Shown: positions 39,679-49,544 of the stretch, one piece after another
Layout: the number at the start of each line of letters is the position of its first letter
Numbering within the stretch: the stretch's first letter is position 1
From: Microcaldota archaeon
Lineage (GTDB): Archaea; Micrarchaeota; Micrarchaeia; Micrarchaeales; Micrarchaeaceae
NCBI GenBank assembly: GCA_021797495.1
Contig: JAJZZO010000014.1
Location: 1 to 64,000, forward strand
DNA: 64,000 bases
Reading direction: 5' to 3'
Notes under the pieces: generated by a model
Seen by the model: the letters and a program-made list of their open reading frames with translations, nothing else
Told to the model about the DNA's origin: nothing
Database searches by the model: none
Made by a program: the position numbers and the translations under genes

Positions 39679-41433
39679 TTACTGCACACCGTAAACATAG
39701 CGTTTGCCACGCAACGCCGATGCCAATGCTGCAATGAACGACATTAAAGCGCCGGCATAGAGCACCACAGCAAGACCGTCATGAAACGGCTTTGATATCA
39801 GCGTAGGAAAGAATACCTTACCTGTGACATAGCTTTCATTGGTTTTAGGAAGCGACGCTAGCACTGTCGGATTTATTAGTGATTTCATCGGGTTATAGCC
39901 GAGCAGGCCGGCGAATAGCGCGGATGTTGGCGGTAGGGTTGATACCCTCAGAGCTTCGGACTGCGGGATGTTTTGCGCAATAAGGCCTTTATACATCGCT
40001 GGCGCCAGATGCACGGATAAACCGACAACAAGAAGCGTGAAGAATATGGCTATGCTGAATATTAGCGATATGTTGGTAAATGTAGCTCTCATCCCAGAAG
40101 CGCCGCCACGCTGTTCCGGAGGCACTGAATTCATTATTGCGGTGGTATTTGGAGCGGCGAACAACCCCTGCCCCATACCTATGACAAATATTATTATGGC
40201 AAAATATATGTAGGTGAACTGTGCCGGGATCATGGAGAGTGCAATGAACCCTAAGCCGTTTATTATCATGCCTACAGTTGAAAAGAGCCTCGCGCCGTAT
40301 TTGTCTGAAAGATAACCTGATATCGGACCGAATATGAGGAAACCGAATAATAGGGGCAAAATTAGTATTGCTGCGCGGAAAGGAGTCTGTGAAAACGACA
40401 CCCCGTGAAGCGGCAACCATATCGCCTGCAGCCATATTATTATCATGAATTGTAGTCCGCCCCTTGCTATGCCGGCGAGCAGCAGGCTTATGTTCCCGAA
40501 GGCGAAGGCCCTTATCCTGAATAAGGCAAGCTTGAACATAGGATATTTTGCCTTAAGCTCTACAAATGCGAAAATTATAAGCATCAGCACTCCTGCAATT
40601 AAACCGGCTATTACATACGGGCTGCTCCATCCCATCGTGCTGCTGCCGTATGGTATAAGACCGTAGGTCAAAGCCAGCAGTATCAACGTCAAGCCTATCG
40701 TAAAGCTCACATTGCCGAGCACATCGAACTTCTGGCCCTTCTTTATGGTGGCCAGTTCGTGGAGCGCGAGATAAGCCCATACAGTGCCGATTATGCCTAT
40801 AGGAACGTTCACCAGGAATATAAGGTGCCAATCGAAACTTGACAGTATGCCGCCTAAAATCAAGCCCAGTATGCCGCCACCTACCCCTGCTATCTGGTTG
40901 AAGCCTATCGCTTTGCCCCTTTCGTTTGACGGGAATGCGTCAGTGAGTATCGCAACGCTGTTTGCAAAAAGGAAGCCGCCGCCAACAGCCTGGACCAACC
41001 TCAATAGTATAAGCGAAAGTGCGCCGTTTATGCCAGTTATGTAGAGCGACGATATGTAGAGCCCGATCGACCCTAGAGTAAATATCGCAAACCCTATGTT
41101 GTAGAGCTTTACTCTTCCATACATGTCTGATAGCCTGCCTATCGTTACAACTATTACCCCGGATACGAGCATGTAGCCAAGGAGAAGCCACAATAAAAGC
41201 GCTATGTTGCTTGCCACTAAAGGGTTTACCCCAAGTCCTGAAAAAACGGCAGGCAGCGATATTATCAGTATTGTTCCGTTTATGGCTGACATCAGCGCTC
41301 CGAGAGTAGTATTTGAAAGCGCAATCCACTTATAGTTCTTCCCGTACTTGCTTTCGCGCTTACGCTCTTCCGAGTCCTCTTCTTTGTATTCGGCTAATTT
41401 TTTAGAATCGGAAAGCCTTGCCATAAGCATCAT
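39679..41433 (-). CDS. MFS multidrug-type transporter (14 helices)
   Basis: A 584-residue major facilitator protein of the DHA2/EmrB type with about 14 membrane segments. Motif A Gly-Arg-Leu-Ser-Asp-Met-Tyr-Gly-Arg in the first cytoplasmic loop, a second copy-like Gly-Tyr-Leu-Ser-Asp-Lys-Tyr-Gly, and Gly-Gly-Gly-Phe-Leu in helix 4. Proton-driven export of a hydrophobic compound is the usual role. The start overlaps the upstream hypothetical gene as ATGA, so the two form an operon. Confidence 0.85.
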   Translation of the reverse strand: MMLMARLSDSKKLAEYKEEDSEERKRESKYGKNYKWIALSNTTLGALMSAINGTILIISLPAVFSGLGVNPLVASNIALLLWLLLGYMLVSGVIVVTIGRLSDMYGRVKLYNIGFAIFTLGSIGLYISSLYITGINGALSLILLRLVQAVGGGFLFANSVAILTDAFPSNERGKAIGFNQIAGVGGGILGLILGGILSSFDWHLIFLVNVPIGIIGTVWAYLALHELATIKKGQKFDVLGNVSFTIGLTLILLALTYGLIPYGSSTMGWSSPYVIAGLIAGVLMLIIFAFVELKAKYPMFKLALFRIRAFAFGNISLLLAGIARGGLQFMIIIWLQAIWLPLHGVSFSQTPFRAAILILPLLFGFLIFGPISGYLSDKYGARLFSTVGMIINGLGFIALSMIPAQFTYIYFAIIIFVIGMGQGLFAAPNTTAIMNSVPPEQRGGASGMRATFTNISLIFSIAIFFTLLVVGLSVHLAPAMYKGLIAQNIPQSEALRVSTLPPTSALFAGLLGYNPMKSLINPTVLASLPKTNESYVTGKVFFPTLISKPFHDGLAVVLYAGALMSFIAALASALRGKRYVYGVQ

Positions 41434-42014
41434 TTGCCGAGAGCATAATGTATTGTTTTTAGGTCGTCTTTGGAAAGCGCGTGTTCCGCTACGCTTTTGT
41501 TATTTGCAAAAAACTCCAGCACCCCCCTGCGCCTTTCGTCGCCATCTATGGTTTGCTTCAGTATGTCGCCCTTGTTTGTGGAATTGACGTGTTTGCTAGC
41601 CGCATCCGCCCAGGAGCTCAGGACCCTGCTATACTCCATAAGCATGGTCAACTCTTCTACTGTTAACACAAATTTTTGCAGCTCTTCAAATTTCTTCGCC
41701 TCCTTTTCGGTAAGTTTTTTACCGGAGGTTTTTGCCACATAATCATTGTACTCTTGATGCAGTTTACCGGAATCGTCTATCAGGTTGTTTATCAGATATA
41801 ACGCATTTTCCACATCAGCGCTCGCTTCGCTGGAAAAAAGCGCATTGCCGTTTACCGCGATATGGCCAGATTCTATTTCCCTGTTAAGTAACTTTATCGC
41901 CCTGTCCATGAGCTCTTCACGCATCTTTATTAGAAGATCTTCGCATTCTATCCATGCGGGAATATTGTTCCGCCAGGCAGTATTGCCTCCTTCATTTTGA
42001 GATTCTGCATTCAT
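41430..42014 (-). CDS. Hypothetical helical protein
   Basis: A 194-residue acidic, predominantly helical soluble protein, no family recognised. It overlaps the start of the MFS exporter gene by four bases, suggesting coupled expression; it could be a regulator or accessory factor but there is no HTH or Cys motif to support that. ATG 42014 lies within the 16-bp motif shared with proline dehydrogenase. Confidence 0.6.
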   Translation of the reverse strand: MNAESQNEGGNTAWRNNIPAWIECEDLLIKMREELMDRAIKLLNREIESGHIAVNGNALFSSEASADVENALYLINNLIDDSGKLHQEYNDYVAKTSGKKLTEKEAKKFEELQKFVLTVEELTMLMEYSRVLSSWADAASKHVNSTNKGDILKQTIDGDERRRGVLEFFANNKSVAEHALSKDDLKTIHYALGK

Positions 42015-42024
42015 AGTATGCACT
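42009..42024 (-). repeat. 16-bp start-region motif, copy 2
   Basis: Identical to 39618-39633 on the same strand and in the same position relative to the ATG. A TTATAAATAA box A-like element lies near 42031-42040 upstream. Confidence 0.4.
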
Positions 42025-42074
42025 GTTAATTTATTATTTATAACATCTAAAATATGATTAAAAAGGTATAAATT

Positions 42075-42872
42075 ATGAAAATAAATTTAATTATAGACAA
42101 ATACCACAATGACAAGAGGGACAGCATAAAAAGGGCTTTTGCAAAGCACGGATTCAAAATCTCGCCAACGGATTATGAGATGACGCTTTTTGTCGGGGGC
42201 GATGGGACTTTCGCAAATGACGCGGTAGATTTTATCGGCAAGCCAGTGCTGTTTCTAAGCAGGCAATGGAAAAAACCCAACGGGAGCGTGAGCTATAATT
42301 CGCAAGCCAACATCGACATCAAAAGTTTGGAGTCCATAGCCAAAGCCTTGCTGACCGGAGATTATGAAATTTTGGAACAGCCCGTGCTTGTTGCGAAGTA
42401 TGATGGGAAAGAGTACGCGTCGATATATGATTTCTTCGTGGAAAGATACGCGACAAAAGAGGCGTTGAGGTATAGGATAACTGTTATTGACGGAAAGACA
42501 AGATTGCACGTTTACGGAATATCGAACGGTTTCATAATAACAACGCCGCTTGGTTCAACGGGCTACTACTCTTATCCGGATATCCTGAACGGTAAAAAAC
42601 CAAAGCGCATAGGGCATGATAGCATAGGCATGGCGCACATACTGCCTGTAAAGATAGAGGATGTTGAAAACGGCAGAGACGTAAAACCGCAGATACGCAG
42701 GACGTTCAGCAAAAATGCGATAATACACGTGAATATAGAAAGGGACGTGGGACAGATGCTTTTTGGAATGCAGGGCAGCAGAGGTGTCGGCATAAACTAC
42801 AGAAAGCCAATCAGCTTAATGGTTGACAAGAAGAAGGTACTTAAAATGGTCATTCTTAAGCTCAAACGTTAG
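42075..42872 (+). CDS. nadK: NAD kinase
   Basis: A 265-residue protein with the NAD kinase signatures Gly-Gly-Asp-Gly-Thr at residues 41-45 and Thr-Thr-Pro-Leu-Gly-Ser-Thr-Gly-Tyr near 155, giving NADP from NAD. The rest is diverged from typical NadK and lacks the usual N-terminal segment. It ends in TAG, showing that TAG is a working stop codon here. The end overlaps thrC by 11 bp, convergent. Confidence 0.78.
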   Translation: MKINLIIDKYHNDKRDSIKRAFAKHGFKISPTDYEMTLFVGGDGTFANDAVDFIGKPVLFLSRQWKKPNGSVSYNSQANIDIKSLESIAKALLTGDYEILEQPVLVAKYDGKEYASIYDFFVERYATKEALRYRITVIDGKTRLHVYGISNGFIITTPLGSTGYYSYPDILNGKKPKRIGHDSIGMAHILPVKIEDVENGRDVKPQIRRTFSKNAIIHVNIERDVGQMLFGMQGSRGVGINYRKPISLMVDKKKVLKMVILKLKR

Positions 42873-43914
42873 AGCCAGTGATAACCGCCACGCTTTGGCC
42901 TTTGGGCTGCAGCAGTTTATAGGCGGCGATTACCGAGACTGAAGCGAGTTCCGCAACAAGGCCGTAATCCCTTAGGAATGTGTACTGTTCCTTTGCCAAA
43001 GATGACTCGGTTACGGCCACAGCGGTGCCACTAGTGTTTTTCAGTGCGGAAAGGGCCTGGTCTCCGTACGTAGGGTACCCCACGGCTATGCCATCAGCTT
43101 TTGTCATGGGCTTGCAGTATCTTACCTGTGAACCCTTGGAAAACGCAACGACCAACGGTTTGCACATGTCGGACTGGACGCCTATAAGCTTTGGGATATG
43201 TTTTATGGATCCCGAATCTTTGAGCTCGCGGAGCGCTTTGTATGTGGCGCTAAGCAAGGTCGCGTTGCCAACAGGCACTATTATATTTTTTATTTCGGGA
43301 TTGGAGGCGCATATCTCGTATGCTATGCTTTTCTGGCCCTCCTTCCTGTAACAGTAATCGCCGCACAAAAACGAACCGTGCTTTTTTGAATAGTTTATTG
43401 CCATTGCCTGCGCCTTTGTGAAGTCCCCATTGACCTTTTCGACGTCCGCATCGCCTACGCTTTTTATGTCCTTTATCTTGTCGCTGTTAGCATCGTCGCT
43501 TATGAAGACCTTTGCTTTGAGCCCGTAAAGCTTGGCGTAGTAGCTTATCGAGTATGCCATATTCCCGGTAGACGCGCAGACAACATCCCTGAAACCGTAT
43601 TCGCGGGCTTTCGCTACCTCTATGGCGGAACCCCTGTCCTTGAATGAGTGTGTGGGATTCATGAATTCCAGCTTTAGGTAAAGACTCTTGCTGCTTGTGG
43701 AGCTTATCGACGGTGTGTTACCAAGCCAAAAATGTTTGTAGGAACCCTCAGGCATTACGCTTTCCAGGTCCCAGAACGAGGATATTTTTTCTACTTTAGG
43801 TATTTTTTTAGAATATTTTACTTCGAGTATGCCGTCGCATTTTGCACATATCTGGCTGCCGTAATCGCTTTCGTAGCGTTCGCCGCATTGCGTACATTCC
43901 AAAAAATACCGCAT
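42862..43914 (-). CDS. thrC: Threonine synthase
   Basis: A 350-residue fold type II PLP enzyme converting O-phosphohomoserine to threonine. An N-terminal zinc-ribbon-like segment (Cys-Thr-Gln-Cys...Cys-Ala-Lys-Cys), PLP-Lys in His-Ser-Phe-Lys-Asp-Arg-Gly, Ser-Thr-Gly-Asn and Val-Pro-Val-Gly-Asn for the phosphate site. The short length and zinc ribbon match archaeal ThrC. Confidence 0.87.
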   Translation of the reverse strand: MRYFLECTQCGERYESDYGSQICAKCDGILEVKYSKKIPKVEKISSFWDLESVMPEGSYKHFWLGNTPSISSTSSKSLYLKLEFMNPTHSFKDRGSAIEVAKAREYGFRDVVCASTGNMAYSISYYAKLYGLKAKVFISDDANSDKIKDIKSVGDADVEKVNGDFTKAQAMAINYSKKHGSFLCGDYCYRKEGQKSIAYEICASNPEIKNIIVPVGNATLLSATYKALRELKDSGSIKHIPKLIGVQSDMCKPLVVAFSKGSQVRYCKPMTKADGIAVGYPTYGDQALSALKNTSGTAVAVTESSLAKEQYTFLRDYGLVAELASVSVIAAYKLLQPKGQSVAVITGSNV

Positions 43915-43923
43915 GCTACCTTC

Positions 43924-45297
43924 TCATATTTGTTTATGGCCGTTGATTTTTTGCTTCAGATGCTTGTAATCCATTGCACCGAGTTCTGCACGCATCTTCG
44001 ATTCGTTTAGTTTTATATCGAGTAACGAGCATATGTATACAATGTCGTCCATTGCGCTTTGCAGGCTCGACGTGGCCCCTGGGGAAGGGGTTATATTGAA
44101 CATTATGTTGTTGCCGCGTATTTTCGAGGCTCCTGTGGTAAGGAACCTCTTGTTTTCATCTATTATCTGCGGCCTTATTCCGCCGACATTTTTATCTAGG
44201 TGTATCTTATCTAAAGTTAGCGTGGGCACTATCTTTGAGACCTCGTTTTTAAGGAAAAGGTGCTTGCCTATCAATGGAAGCGGATATACTGCATTCTTCC
44301 TCATTATCCTTCTGATGTCCTTGTTAGATATTATATTGAAAAGGCTTTGCATCGTAGGTATGTCGAAATCGAAGGTCTTCAAGTAGTCCATTGCAGTGCC
44401 GCTCTTCCTGACTTCCAAAGCTATCGGGAAGCTCACAGTAGGCCCGAACCTTGTTATTCTGGGATTTGTTATATCCGGATCGCCGTGTATGGCCGCAAAC
44501 GGTATTCCGCCGGCTTGCACCCTGTAAACTTTGCCCCTCAATACCCTCGGGGCTATGTAAAAACCTCCCCCCACTGACAGTATGGATAGGTTCTGGTCGT
44601 AACCGAGGTATTTTGCGAAGTACAGGCTATAGGTGCCTGATGCGAAAATCACAAACCTTGCCTTGAAGCTTCCTTTGGGAGTTATAATCTCGTGGCCATC
44701 CTCTATGGGATGAACATCGGTGCACGGGCAATTAAAGATGAACTTCACGCCGCTTTTTGAGGCCCTTTCCGAAAAGGACTTTGCAAGCAGTCCGAAATTG
44801 ACCATGTAGCCCTTATCGGAAAGCAGCGCAGATACTTTTTCGGATGGGTCCCTGCCTTTTATGGTATTCGGCTCTATCTTCTCGAGCTCCATCTTGCCTA
44901 TTTTTTTGAGTCCCGGAAAAAGCTTGCGCATACCCGGAGAGTATATCTTTTCCAGCCTTTCCGCTTCAGCATCACCCACACCGAGCACCATCTTTTGGAC
45001 TTTGGATATTATTTTTCCCCTTTCCTTGGCTGACAATCTCGACGTGTATCTGATTACCCTCTCGGCTGCGGCCTTGGTGTGTGATGCCTCTTCCAATGTG
45101 TAATTTGTTTCTATGTCGCCGAAATGCAGTGTTTGTGAATTGTTTGTAGAGTCGGAATTTAGAGGGGCGACCTTCCCGTATTTTTCAATCACCAGTATCT
45201 TGGCCATAGCCGAATAGCTGGAAGCTATATAGGATAATGCGGTTCCCGTTATGCCTGCGCCTATTATTATGAGGTCATAGTAGTCATCCACTTGCAC
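43924..45297 (-). CDS. mqo: Malate:quinone oxidoreductase-like FAD enzyme
   Basis: A 457-residue FAD-dependent dehydrogenase. N-terminal Gly-Ala-Gly-Ile-Thr-Gly-Thr-Ala, the Mqo-typical Asn-Asn-Ser-Gln-Thr-Leu-His-Phe-Gly-Asp-Ile-Glu-Thr-Asn-Tyr segment near residue 52, Ala-Ser-Gly-Thr-Tyr-Ser and Phe-Gly-Pro-Thr-Val. Mqo is a peripheral membrane enzyme oxidising malate to oxaloacetate with quinone reduction. Location next to aconitase and citrate synthase supports the TCA assignment; a related 2-hydroxyglutarate oxidase is the main alternative. Confidence 0.75.
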   Translation of the reverse strand: MQVDDYYDLIIIGAGITGTALSYIASSYSAMAKILVIEKYGKVAPLNSDSTNNSQTLHFGDIETNYTLEEASHTKAAAERVIRYTSRLSAKERGKIISKVQKMVLGVGDAEAERLEKIYSPGMRKLFPGLKKIGKMELEKIEPNTIKGRDPSEKVSALLSDKGYMVNFGLLAKSFSERASKSGVKFIFNCPCTDVHPIEDGHEIITPKGSFKARFVIFASGTYSLYFAKYLGYDQNLSILSVGGGFYIAPRVLRGKVYRVQAGGIPFAAIHGDPDITNPRITRFGPTVSFPIALEVRKSGTAMDYLKTFDFDIPTMQSLFNIISNKDIRRIMRKNAVYPLPLIGKHLFLKNEVSKIVPTLTLDKIHLDKNVGGIRPQIIDENKRFLTTGASKIRGNNIMFNITPSPGATSSLQSAMDDIVYICSLLDIKLNESKMRAELGAMDYKHLKQKINGHKQI

Positions 45298-45306
45298 ACC
45301 TTGGTT

Positions 45307-48099
45307 TCAATTTGCTATCTTTTTCAGAACGTAGTTCAGTATGCCTCCAGCCTTGTAGTATTCTAATTCTATTGGTGTGTCGAGCCTGCTTTTAAGCTTT
45401 GCGTGTTCCTCCTTGCCTGTCTTTTTGCTGAAATATTTCATAGTTATCTCGCTACGTGGTGCCATACCTGCTTCGAGAGCTATGCAAACCGGCTTCGAAT
45501 AATCTATCGCAAGCGTGTTATAGTCCTCGCCAGGCATGAATTCCAACGGAAGAACGCCCATGCCTACAAGATTACTTCTGTGTATCCTTTCGAAGCTTTT
45601 CGCTATCACCGCTTTCACCCCAATCAGGCTTGGCCCCTTTGCCGCCCAGTCCCTGGAGCTTCCGGAGCCGTATTCGCTCAAGGCCATGACCACAGTAGGC
45701 GTACCTTTTTCCTTGTATTTCATCGCAGCGTCATAAATCGCCATCTCCTTGTTTTCCGGGATATATATAGTATAACCGCCCTCCTTGCCGTTAAGCATCA
45801 TGTTCTTTATGCGATTGTTTGCAAACGTGCCGCGCATCATTACCTCGTGATTTCCCCTCCTCGAGCCGTATGTGTTGAAATCCTGCTGCTTCACGCCCTT
45901 TTCCAAAAGGTATCTCCCGGCTGGACTGTCGGCACCTATCGCACCCGCAGGTGATATGTGGTCTGTTGATATCGAATCGCCGAAAAGCGCAAGCACCGCG
46001 GCGTTTTCTATGCTTTTTATTTCGTCATTTCTGCTTTCGAGCCCTTCGAAAAATGGAGGCAGCCTTATGTAGGTGCTGTCCTGCTCCCACACATAAACCT
46101 TGCCGGATGGGCTTTCTAGCTTGTTCCAGTAGGGGTTCACGTTGTATATGTTCGCACCGTATTCATTGTCGAACATTTTCACGCTTATGGCATTGTGCAT
46201 TGTTTCTGCAATTTCGTTGTTGCTCGGCCATATATCCTTAAGGAATACGGGCTTGCCGTCGGAACCGGTGCCCAGAGGCTCTTTGTTAAGGTCCTTCAGC
46301 ACAGTGCCTGCTATGCCGAAAGCTATTAGCAGAGGGGGTGACATCAGGTAGTTTGCCCTTACGTCGCGGTGTATCCTGGCCTCAAAATTCCTGTTTCCTG
46401 AAAGAACCGATGCTACAGCTATGTTGTTTTTGTTTATTGCGTCGCTTTGCTTTTCTATCAACGGGCCGCTGTTGCCTATACACGTTATGCAGCCGTATCC
46501 CACGAGTTCGTAGCCAAGCTTCTCCAAGGGTTCCATCAGGTTCACCGCCTTTAAGTACTCCACGACAACCCTTGAACCGGGACCGAAACTCGTCTTTACC
46601 TTTCTCGTATTTACCTTAAGGCCCTTTTGCAGTGCGTTCCTTGCTAGCAGGCCCGCAGCAATCATGACGGAAGGGTTGCTTGTGTTGGTGCAGCTGGTAA
46701 TAGAGGAAATAACCACATCCCCATCCGATAATATTTCGCTGTGACCGTCATCGTACTTTATCTTTACGTGCTTTATGCCGTCATTGCTCACTATCGCATC
46801 TTTTATCGGGCCATTTTCCGGGGCTTCGCTCTCCTCAGACCATCTTGTGTAATCCTCCATGCTTATTTTCTCTTCATTCTTTACGTTCGAATTTTCCTGG
46901 AGGAATATTTTGGTGAATTCGTCCTTTATCTCGCCCAGCGGTATTTGTTGCTTTGGCTGGCTGGGACCGGAAACGCTCGGTATTATGGATCTGAGGTCAA
47001 CTTCGATCACGTCGCTGAAATCGACTTTGGAGTAATCTATGTTAAATGATTCCTGTGACTTGTAGTATTTTTCTACCAATTCAATCTGCTCTTCGCTTCT
47101 TCCGGTGCTTTTCATATAGCGCAGTGTTTCTTCATCAGGAGGGAAAATAGCTATAGTAGCTCCGTATTCCGGACACATGTTGGACAGCGTCGCCCTGTCC
47201 GGGAGAGAAAGATTTTTTAGCCCATCGCCGAAAAACTCGACAAACATGCCGACAACACCGTGGTCCCTCAGTATCTTCGTAAGTGTGAGTGCAAAGTCCG
47301 TTGCAGTTACCCCGTCTTTTAGTTTTCCTGAAAGCTTTACCCCTACGGCCTTTGGCGTTGAAAACGAGACAGGCTGACCTAGCAACGCGGCTTCTGCCTC
47401 TATGCCGCCAACGCCGAAGCCTACCACCCCCAAGCCGTTTATCATTGTTGTATGCGAATCTGTTCCGACAAGCGTATCAGGCATGGCTATGTATTTGCCG
47501 TCCTTTTGCTTTAACGAAACGCACGTAGCCAGATATTCCAGATTTATCTGGTGGCATATTCCCGCAGATGGGGGAAATACCTTGAACTCGTTGAACGCAG
47601 AGCTCGCCCACTTGAGAAACTTATATCTCTCCCTGTTCCGTTCTATCTCTTTTTCCTGATTTATTGCCATGGATTGCAGCGTGTTGAACGAATCTACCTG
47701 CACCGAATGATCAATTATTAAATCGACGTTTATCGTAGGTTGTATCTTGTCCGGTTGCAATCCCTTATCAACCACATACTGCCTCATTGCAGCCAGGTCC
47801 ACCACCGCAGGCACGCCGGTGAAATCCTGCATCAGTATTCTGGACACCTTGAAAGGTATATCCCTGTCGGAAGGCTCCCTGGCGTTCCATTCTATCAGTG
47901 ACTTTACGTCTTCCATCGTTATGCTTATCCCGTCAACGTTCCTCAGAAGGGATTCCAGAACAACGCGCATGGAAAACGGAAGCCGTGAGATTTTGCCTAA
48001 ACCGTTCTTTTCTAGAAGCGGAAGTGAATAATAGTAAACCTCCTTGCCTGAATTGAGCTTAAAGTTTGACAGAAAACCCTTGCTTTCCTCGTTTGTCAT
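45307..48099 (-). CDS. acnA: Aconitate hydratase (AcnA type)
   Basis: A 930-residue aconitase interconverting citrate and isocitrate with a [4Fe-4S] cluster. Cluster Cys in Ser-Cys-Thr-Asn-Thr-Ser and in Gly-Cys-Ile-Thr-Cys-Ile-Gly-Asn-Ser-Gly; Asp-Ser-His-Thr-Thr-Met, Ser-Gly-Asn-Arg-Asn-Phe-Glu-Ala-Arg, and the swivel-domain Glu-Tyr-Gly-Ser-Gly-Ser-Ser-Arg-Asp-Trp-Ala-Ala-Lys-Gly. Bacterial-type AcnA length and order. Divergent from citrate synthase; the upstream TTATAAATTTTA at about 48123-48134 is the likely box A. Confidence 0.96.
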   Translation of the reverse strand: MTNEESKGFLSNFKLNSGKEVYYYSLPLLEKNGLGKISRLPFSMRVVLESLLRNVDGISITMEDVKSLIEWNAREPSDRDIPFKVSRILMQDFTGVPAVVDLAAMRQYVVDKGLQPDKIQPTINVDLIIDHSVQVDSFNTLQSMAINQEKEIERNRERYKFLKWASSAFNEFKVFPPSAGICHQINLEYLATCVSLKQKDGKYIAMPDTLVGTDSHTTMINGLGVVGFGVGGIEAEAALLGQPVSFSTPKAVGVKLSGKLKDGVTATDFALTLTKILRDHGVVGMFVEFFGDGLKNLSLPDRATLSNMCPEYGATIAIFPPDEETLRYMKSTGRSEEQIELVEKYYKSQESFNIDYSKVDFSDVIEVDLRSIIPSVSGPSQPKQQIPLGEIKDEFTKIFLQENSNVKNEEKISMEDYTRWSEESEAPENGPIKDAIVSNDGIKHVKIKYDDGHSEILSDGDVVISSITSCTNTSNPSVMIAAGLLARNALQKGLKVNTRKVKTSFGPGSRVVVEYLKAVNLMEPLEKLGYELVGYGCITCIGNSGPLIEKQSDAINKNNIAVASVLSGNRNFEARIHRDVRANYLMSPPLLIAFGIAGTVLKDLNKEPLGTGSDGKPVFLKDIWPSNNEIAETMHNAISVKMFDNEYGANIYNVNPYWNKLESPSGKVYVWEQDSTYIRLPPFFEGLESRNDEIKSIENAAVLALFGDSISTDHISPAGAIGADSPAGRYLLEKGVKQQDFNTYGSRRGNHEVMMRGTFANNRIKNMMLNGKEGGYTIYIPENKEMAIYDAAMKYKEKGTPTVVMALSEYGSGSSRDWAAKGPSLIGVKAVIAKSFERIHRSNLVGMGVLPLEFMPGEDYNTLAIDYSKPVCIALEAGMAPRSEITMKYFSKKTGKEEHAKLKSRLDTPIELEYYKAGGILNYVLKKIAN

Positions 48100-48244
48100 A
48101 TTCGCACCGTTTTGATATACCTGATAAAATTTATAACAGATTGCATGATAGAGTGTTGATTTGGCTTCGCTTTGTGCTGAATCTTTGCGGGATTTTTGAA
48201 AAACGCTATTAAATTTGCCATTGATTATTAACTATGTGATTTGG
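48100..48244. promoter_or_regulatory. Divergent promoter region of acnA and gltA
   Basis: A 145-bp AT-rich interval. On the minus strand TTATAAATTTTA precedes acnA; on the plus strand CTATTAAATTTG (about 48207-48218) precedes gltA. Shared control of the two consecutive TCA enzymes is plausible. Confidence 0.5.
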
Positions 48245-49405
48245 ATGGCTGATAATACTACACCAACGATAATGAAAGGTTTAGAGGGAGTATATTTTAC
48301 TGAGACTAAGATATGCAAGGTTGACGGGGCAAAGGGCAGATTGTGGTATAGGGGTTATTCCATAGAAAGCCTGGCAAAAAACTCATCGTTTGAAGAGGTT
48401 TCATACCTGATACTCTACGGCTCTCTCCCGAATGTCGACGCGCTTGGTGCGTTTAGGAACAAGTTGGTTTCCTGCATGGCGTTGGATGGAAAACTTGTTG
48501 ATTTGATAAAGGGCTTAAATGGGAAAATGGCAGCAATGGACATACTAAGGACTATAGTGTCAGCAATGCCTGCATTCTCCGAGAAAAAAGTATTCCAGAA
48601 CGAAAACGACGAGAGAATAGAAGAAGCAATAGAGATAGTAGGCAGGATATGCGGAATTGTGGCCACGATAGGTGCAGTTTCTAAGAATGGGAATTATACT
48701 GGGCCAGACAGCACTTTGGGCGTTGCCGGGAATATACTGTACATGCTGAACGGCAAAAAGCCTGACGAAAAGACTTCAAGAATGCTTGACGTTATGATGC
48801 TGCTCCATGCGGAGCACAGCTCCAATGCTTCGACTTTCTGCACGATAGTTGCAGGATCTACGCTGGCTGACATATATTCAGCTATAACTGCTGGCATATG
48901 CGCTTTGAAAGGTCCGCTGCATGGCGGTGCTGATGAAAAAGCCCTTGATATGATGAAAGCGATAGGAAGCCCAGACAACACCGAAAAATACATAGAAGAG
49001 GCATTGGAAGGAAAGAAAAAGATCATGGGATTCGGGCACAGGGTTTACAAAGCTTACGACCCCAGGGCGAAGGTGATAAAGGCTTACCTTGAGGATATAC
49101 AAAACGGCTCCACTTTGGAGGTGCAAACCTTTACCGCCATAGCGCTGAGGGCGGAGAAGATGATGGTGGAAAAACTGGGTGAGACGAAGGGTATATGGCC
49201 TAACGTGGATTTCTTCTCCGGACCGGTTTATACTTACATAGGCATACCGAAAGATCTTTTTACGCCGTTGTTTGCAGCAAGCAGATCCCCAGGATGGTGC
49301 GCCCACATGCTTGAATACTGGCAGGATAACAAGCTGATAAGGCCCCTGGACTACTATAACGGGCAGCTTGACATACCATATGTTCCGATAGAGCAGAGGA
49401 AATAA
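48245..49405 (+). CDS. gltA: Citrate synthase
   Basis: A 386-residue citrate synthase condensing oxaloacetate with acetyl-CoA. Arg-Gly-Tyr near residue 36, His-Ala-Glu-His-Ser, the Gly-Pro-Leu-His-Gly-Gly-Ala-Asp-Glu helix with a catalytic His, Met-Gly-Phe-Gly-His-Arg-Val-Tyr-Lys with the second catalytic His, and the catalytic Asp in Asn-Val-Asp-Phe-Phe-Ser-Gly. ATG 48245 is used; an upstream in-frame start at 48215 would cover the promoter. Confidence 0.96.
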   Translation: MADNTTPTIMKGLEGVYFTETKICKVDGAKGRLWYRGYSIESLAKNSSFEEVSYLILYGSLPNVDALGAFRNKLVSCMALDGKLVDLIKGLNGKMAAMDILRTIVSAMPAFSEKKVFQNENDERIEEAIEIVGRICGIVATIGAVSKNGNYTGPDSTLGVAGNILYMLNGKKPDEKTSRMLDVMMLLHAEHSSNASTFCTIVAGSTLADIYSAITAGICALKGPLHGGADEKALDMMKAIGSPDNTEKYIEEALEGKKKIMGFGHRVYKAYDPRAKVIKAYLEDIQNGSTLEVQTFTAIALRAEKMMVEKLGETKGIWPNVDFFSGPVYTYIGIPKDLFTPLFAASRSPGWCAHMLEYWQDNKLIRPLDYYNGQLDIPYVPIEQRK

Positions 49406-49544
49406 TCAGGTCGTTTATGATGATACGAGGTATTTCTGATCTTTGATGAGAAGAGAGTCTGCTGAAACGACTGTTTGTTATCTTGCAATTTTGTGGATTG
49501 GATTCGTTTGTTGGGATATGTATGTGGCGTGGGGATTTGGGGCT

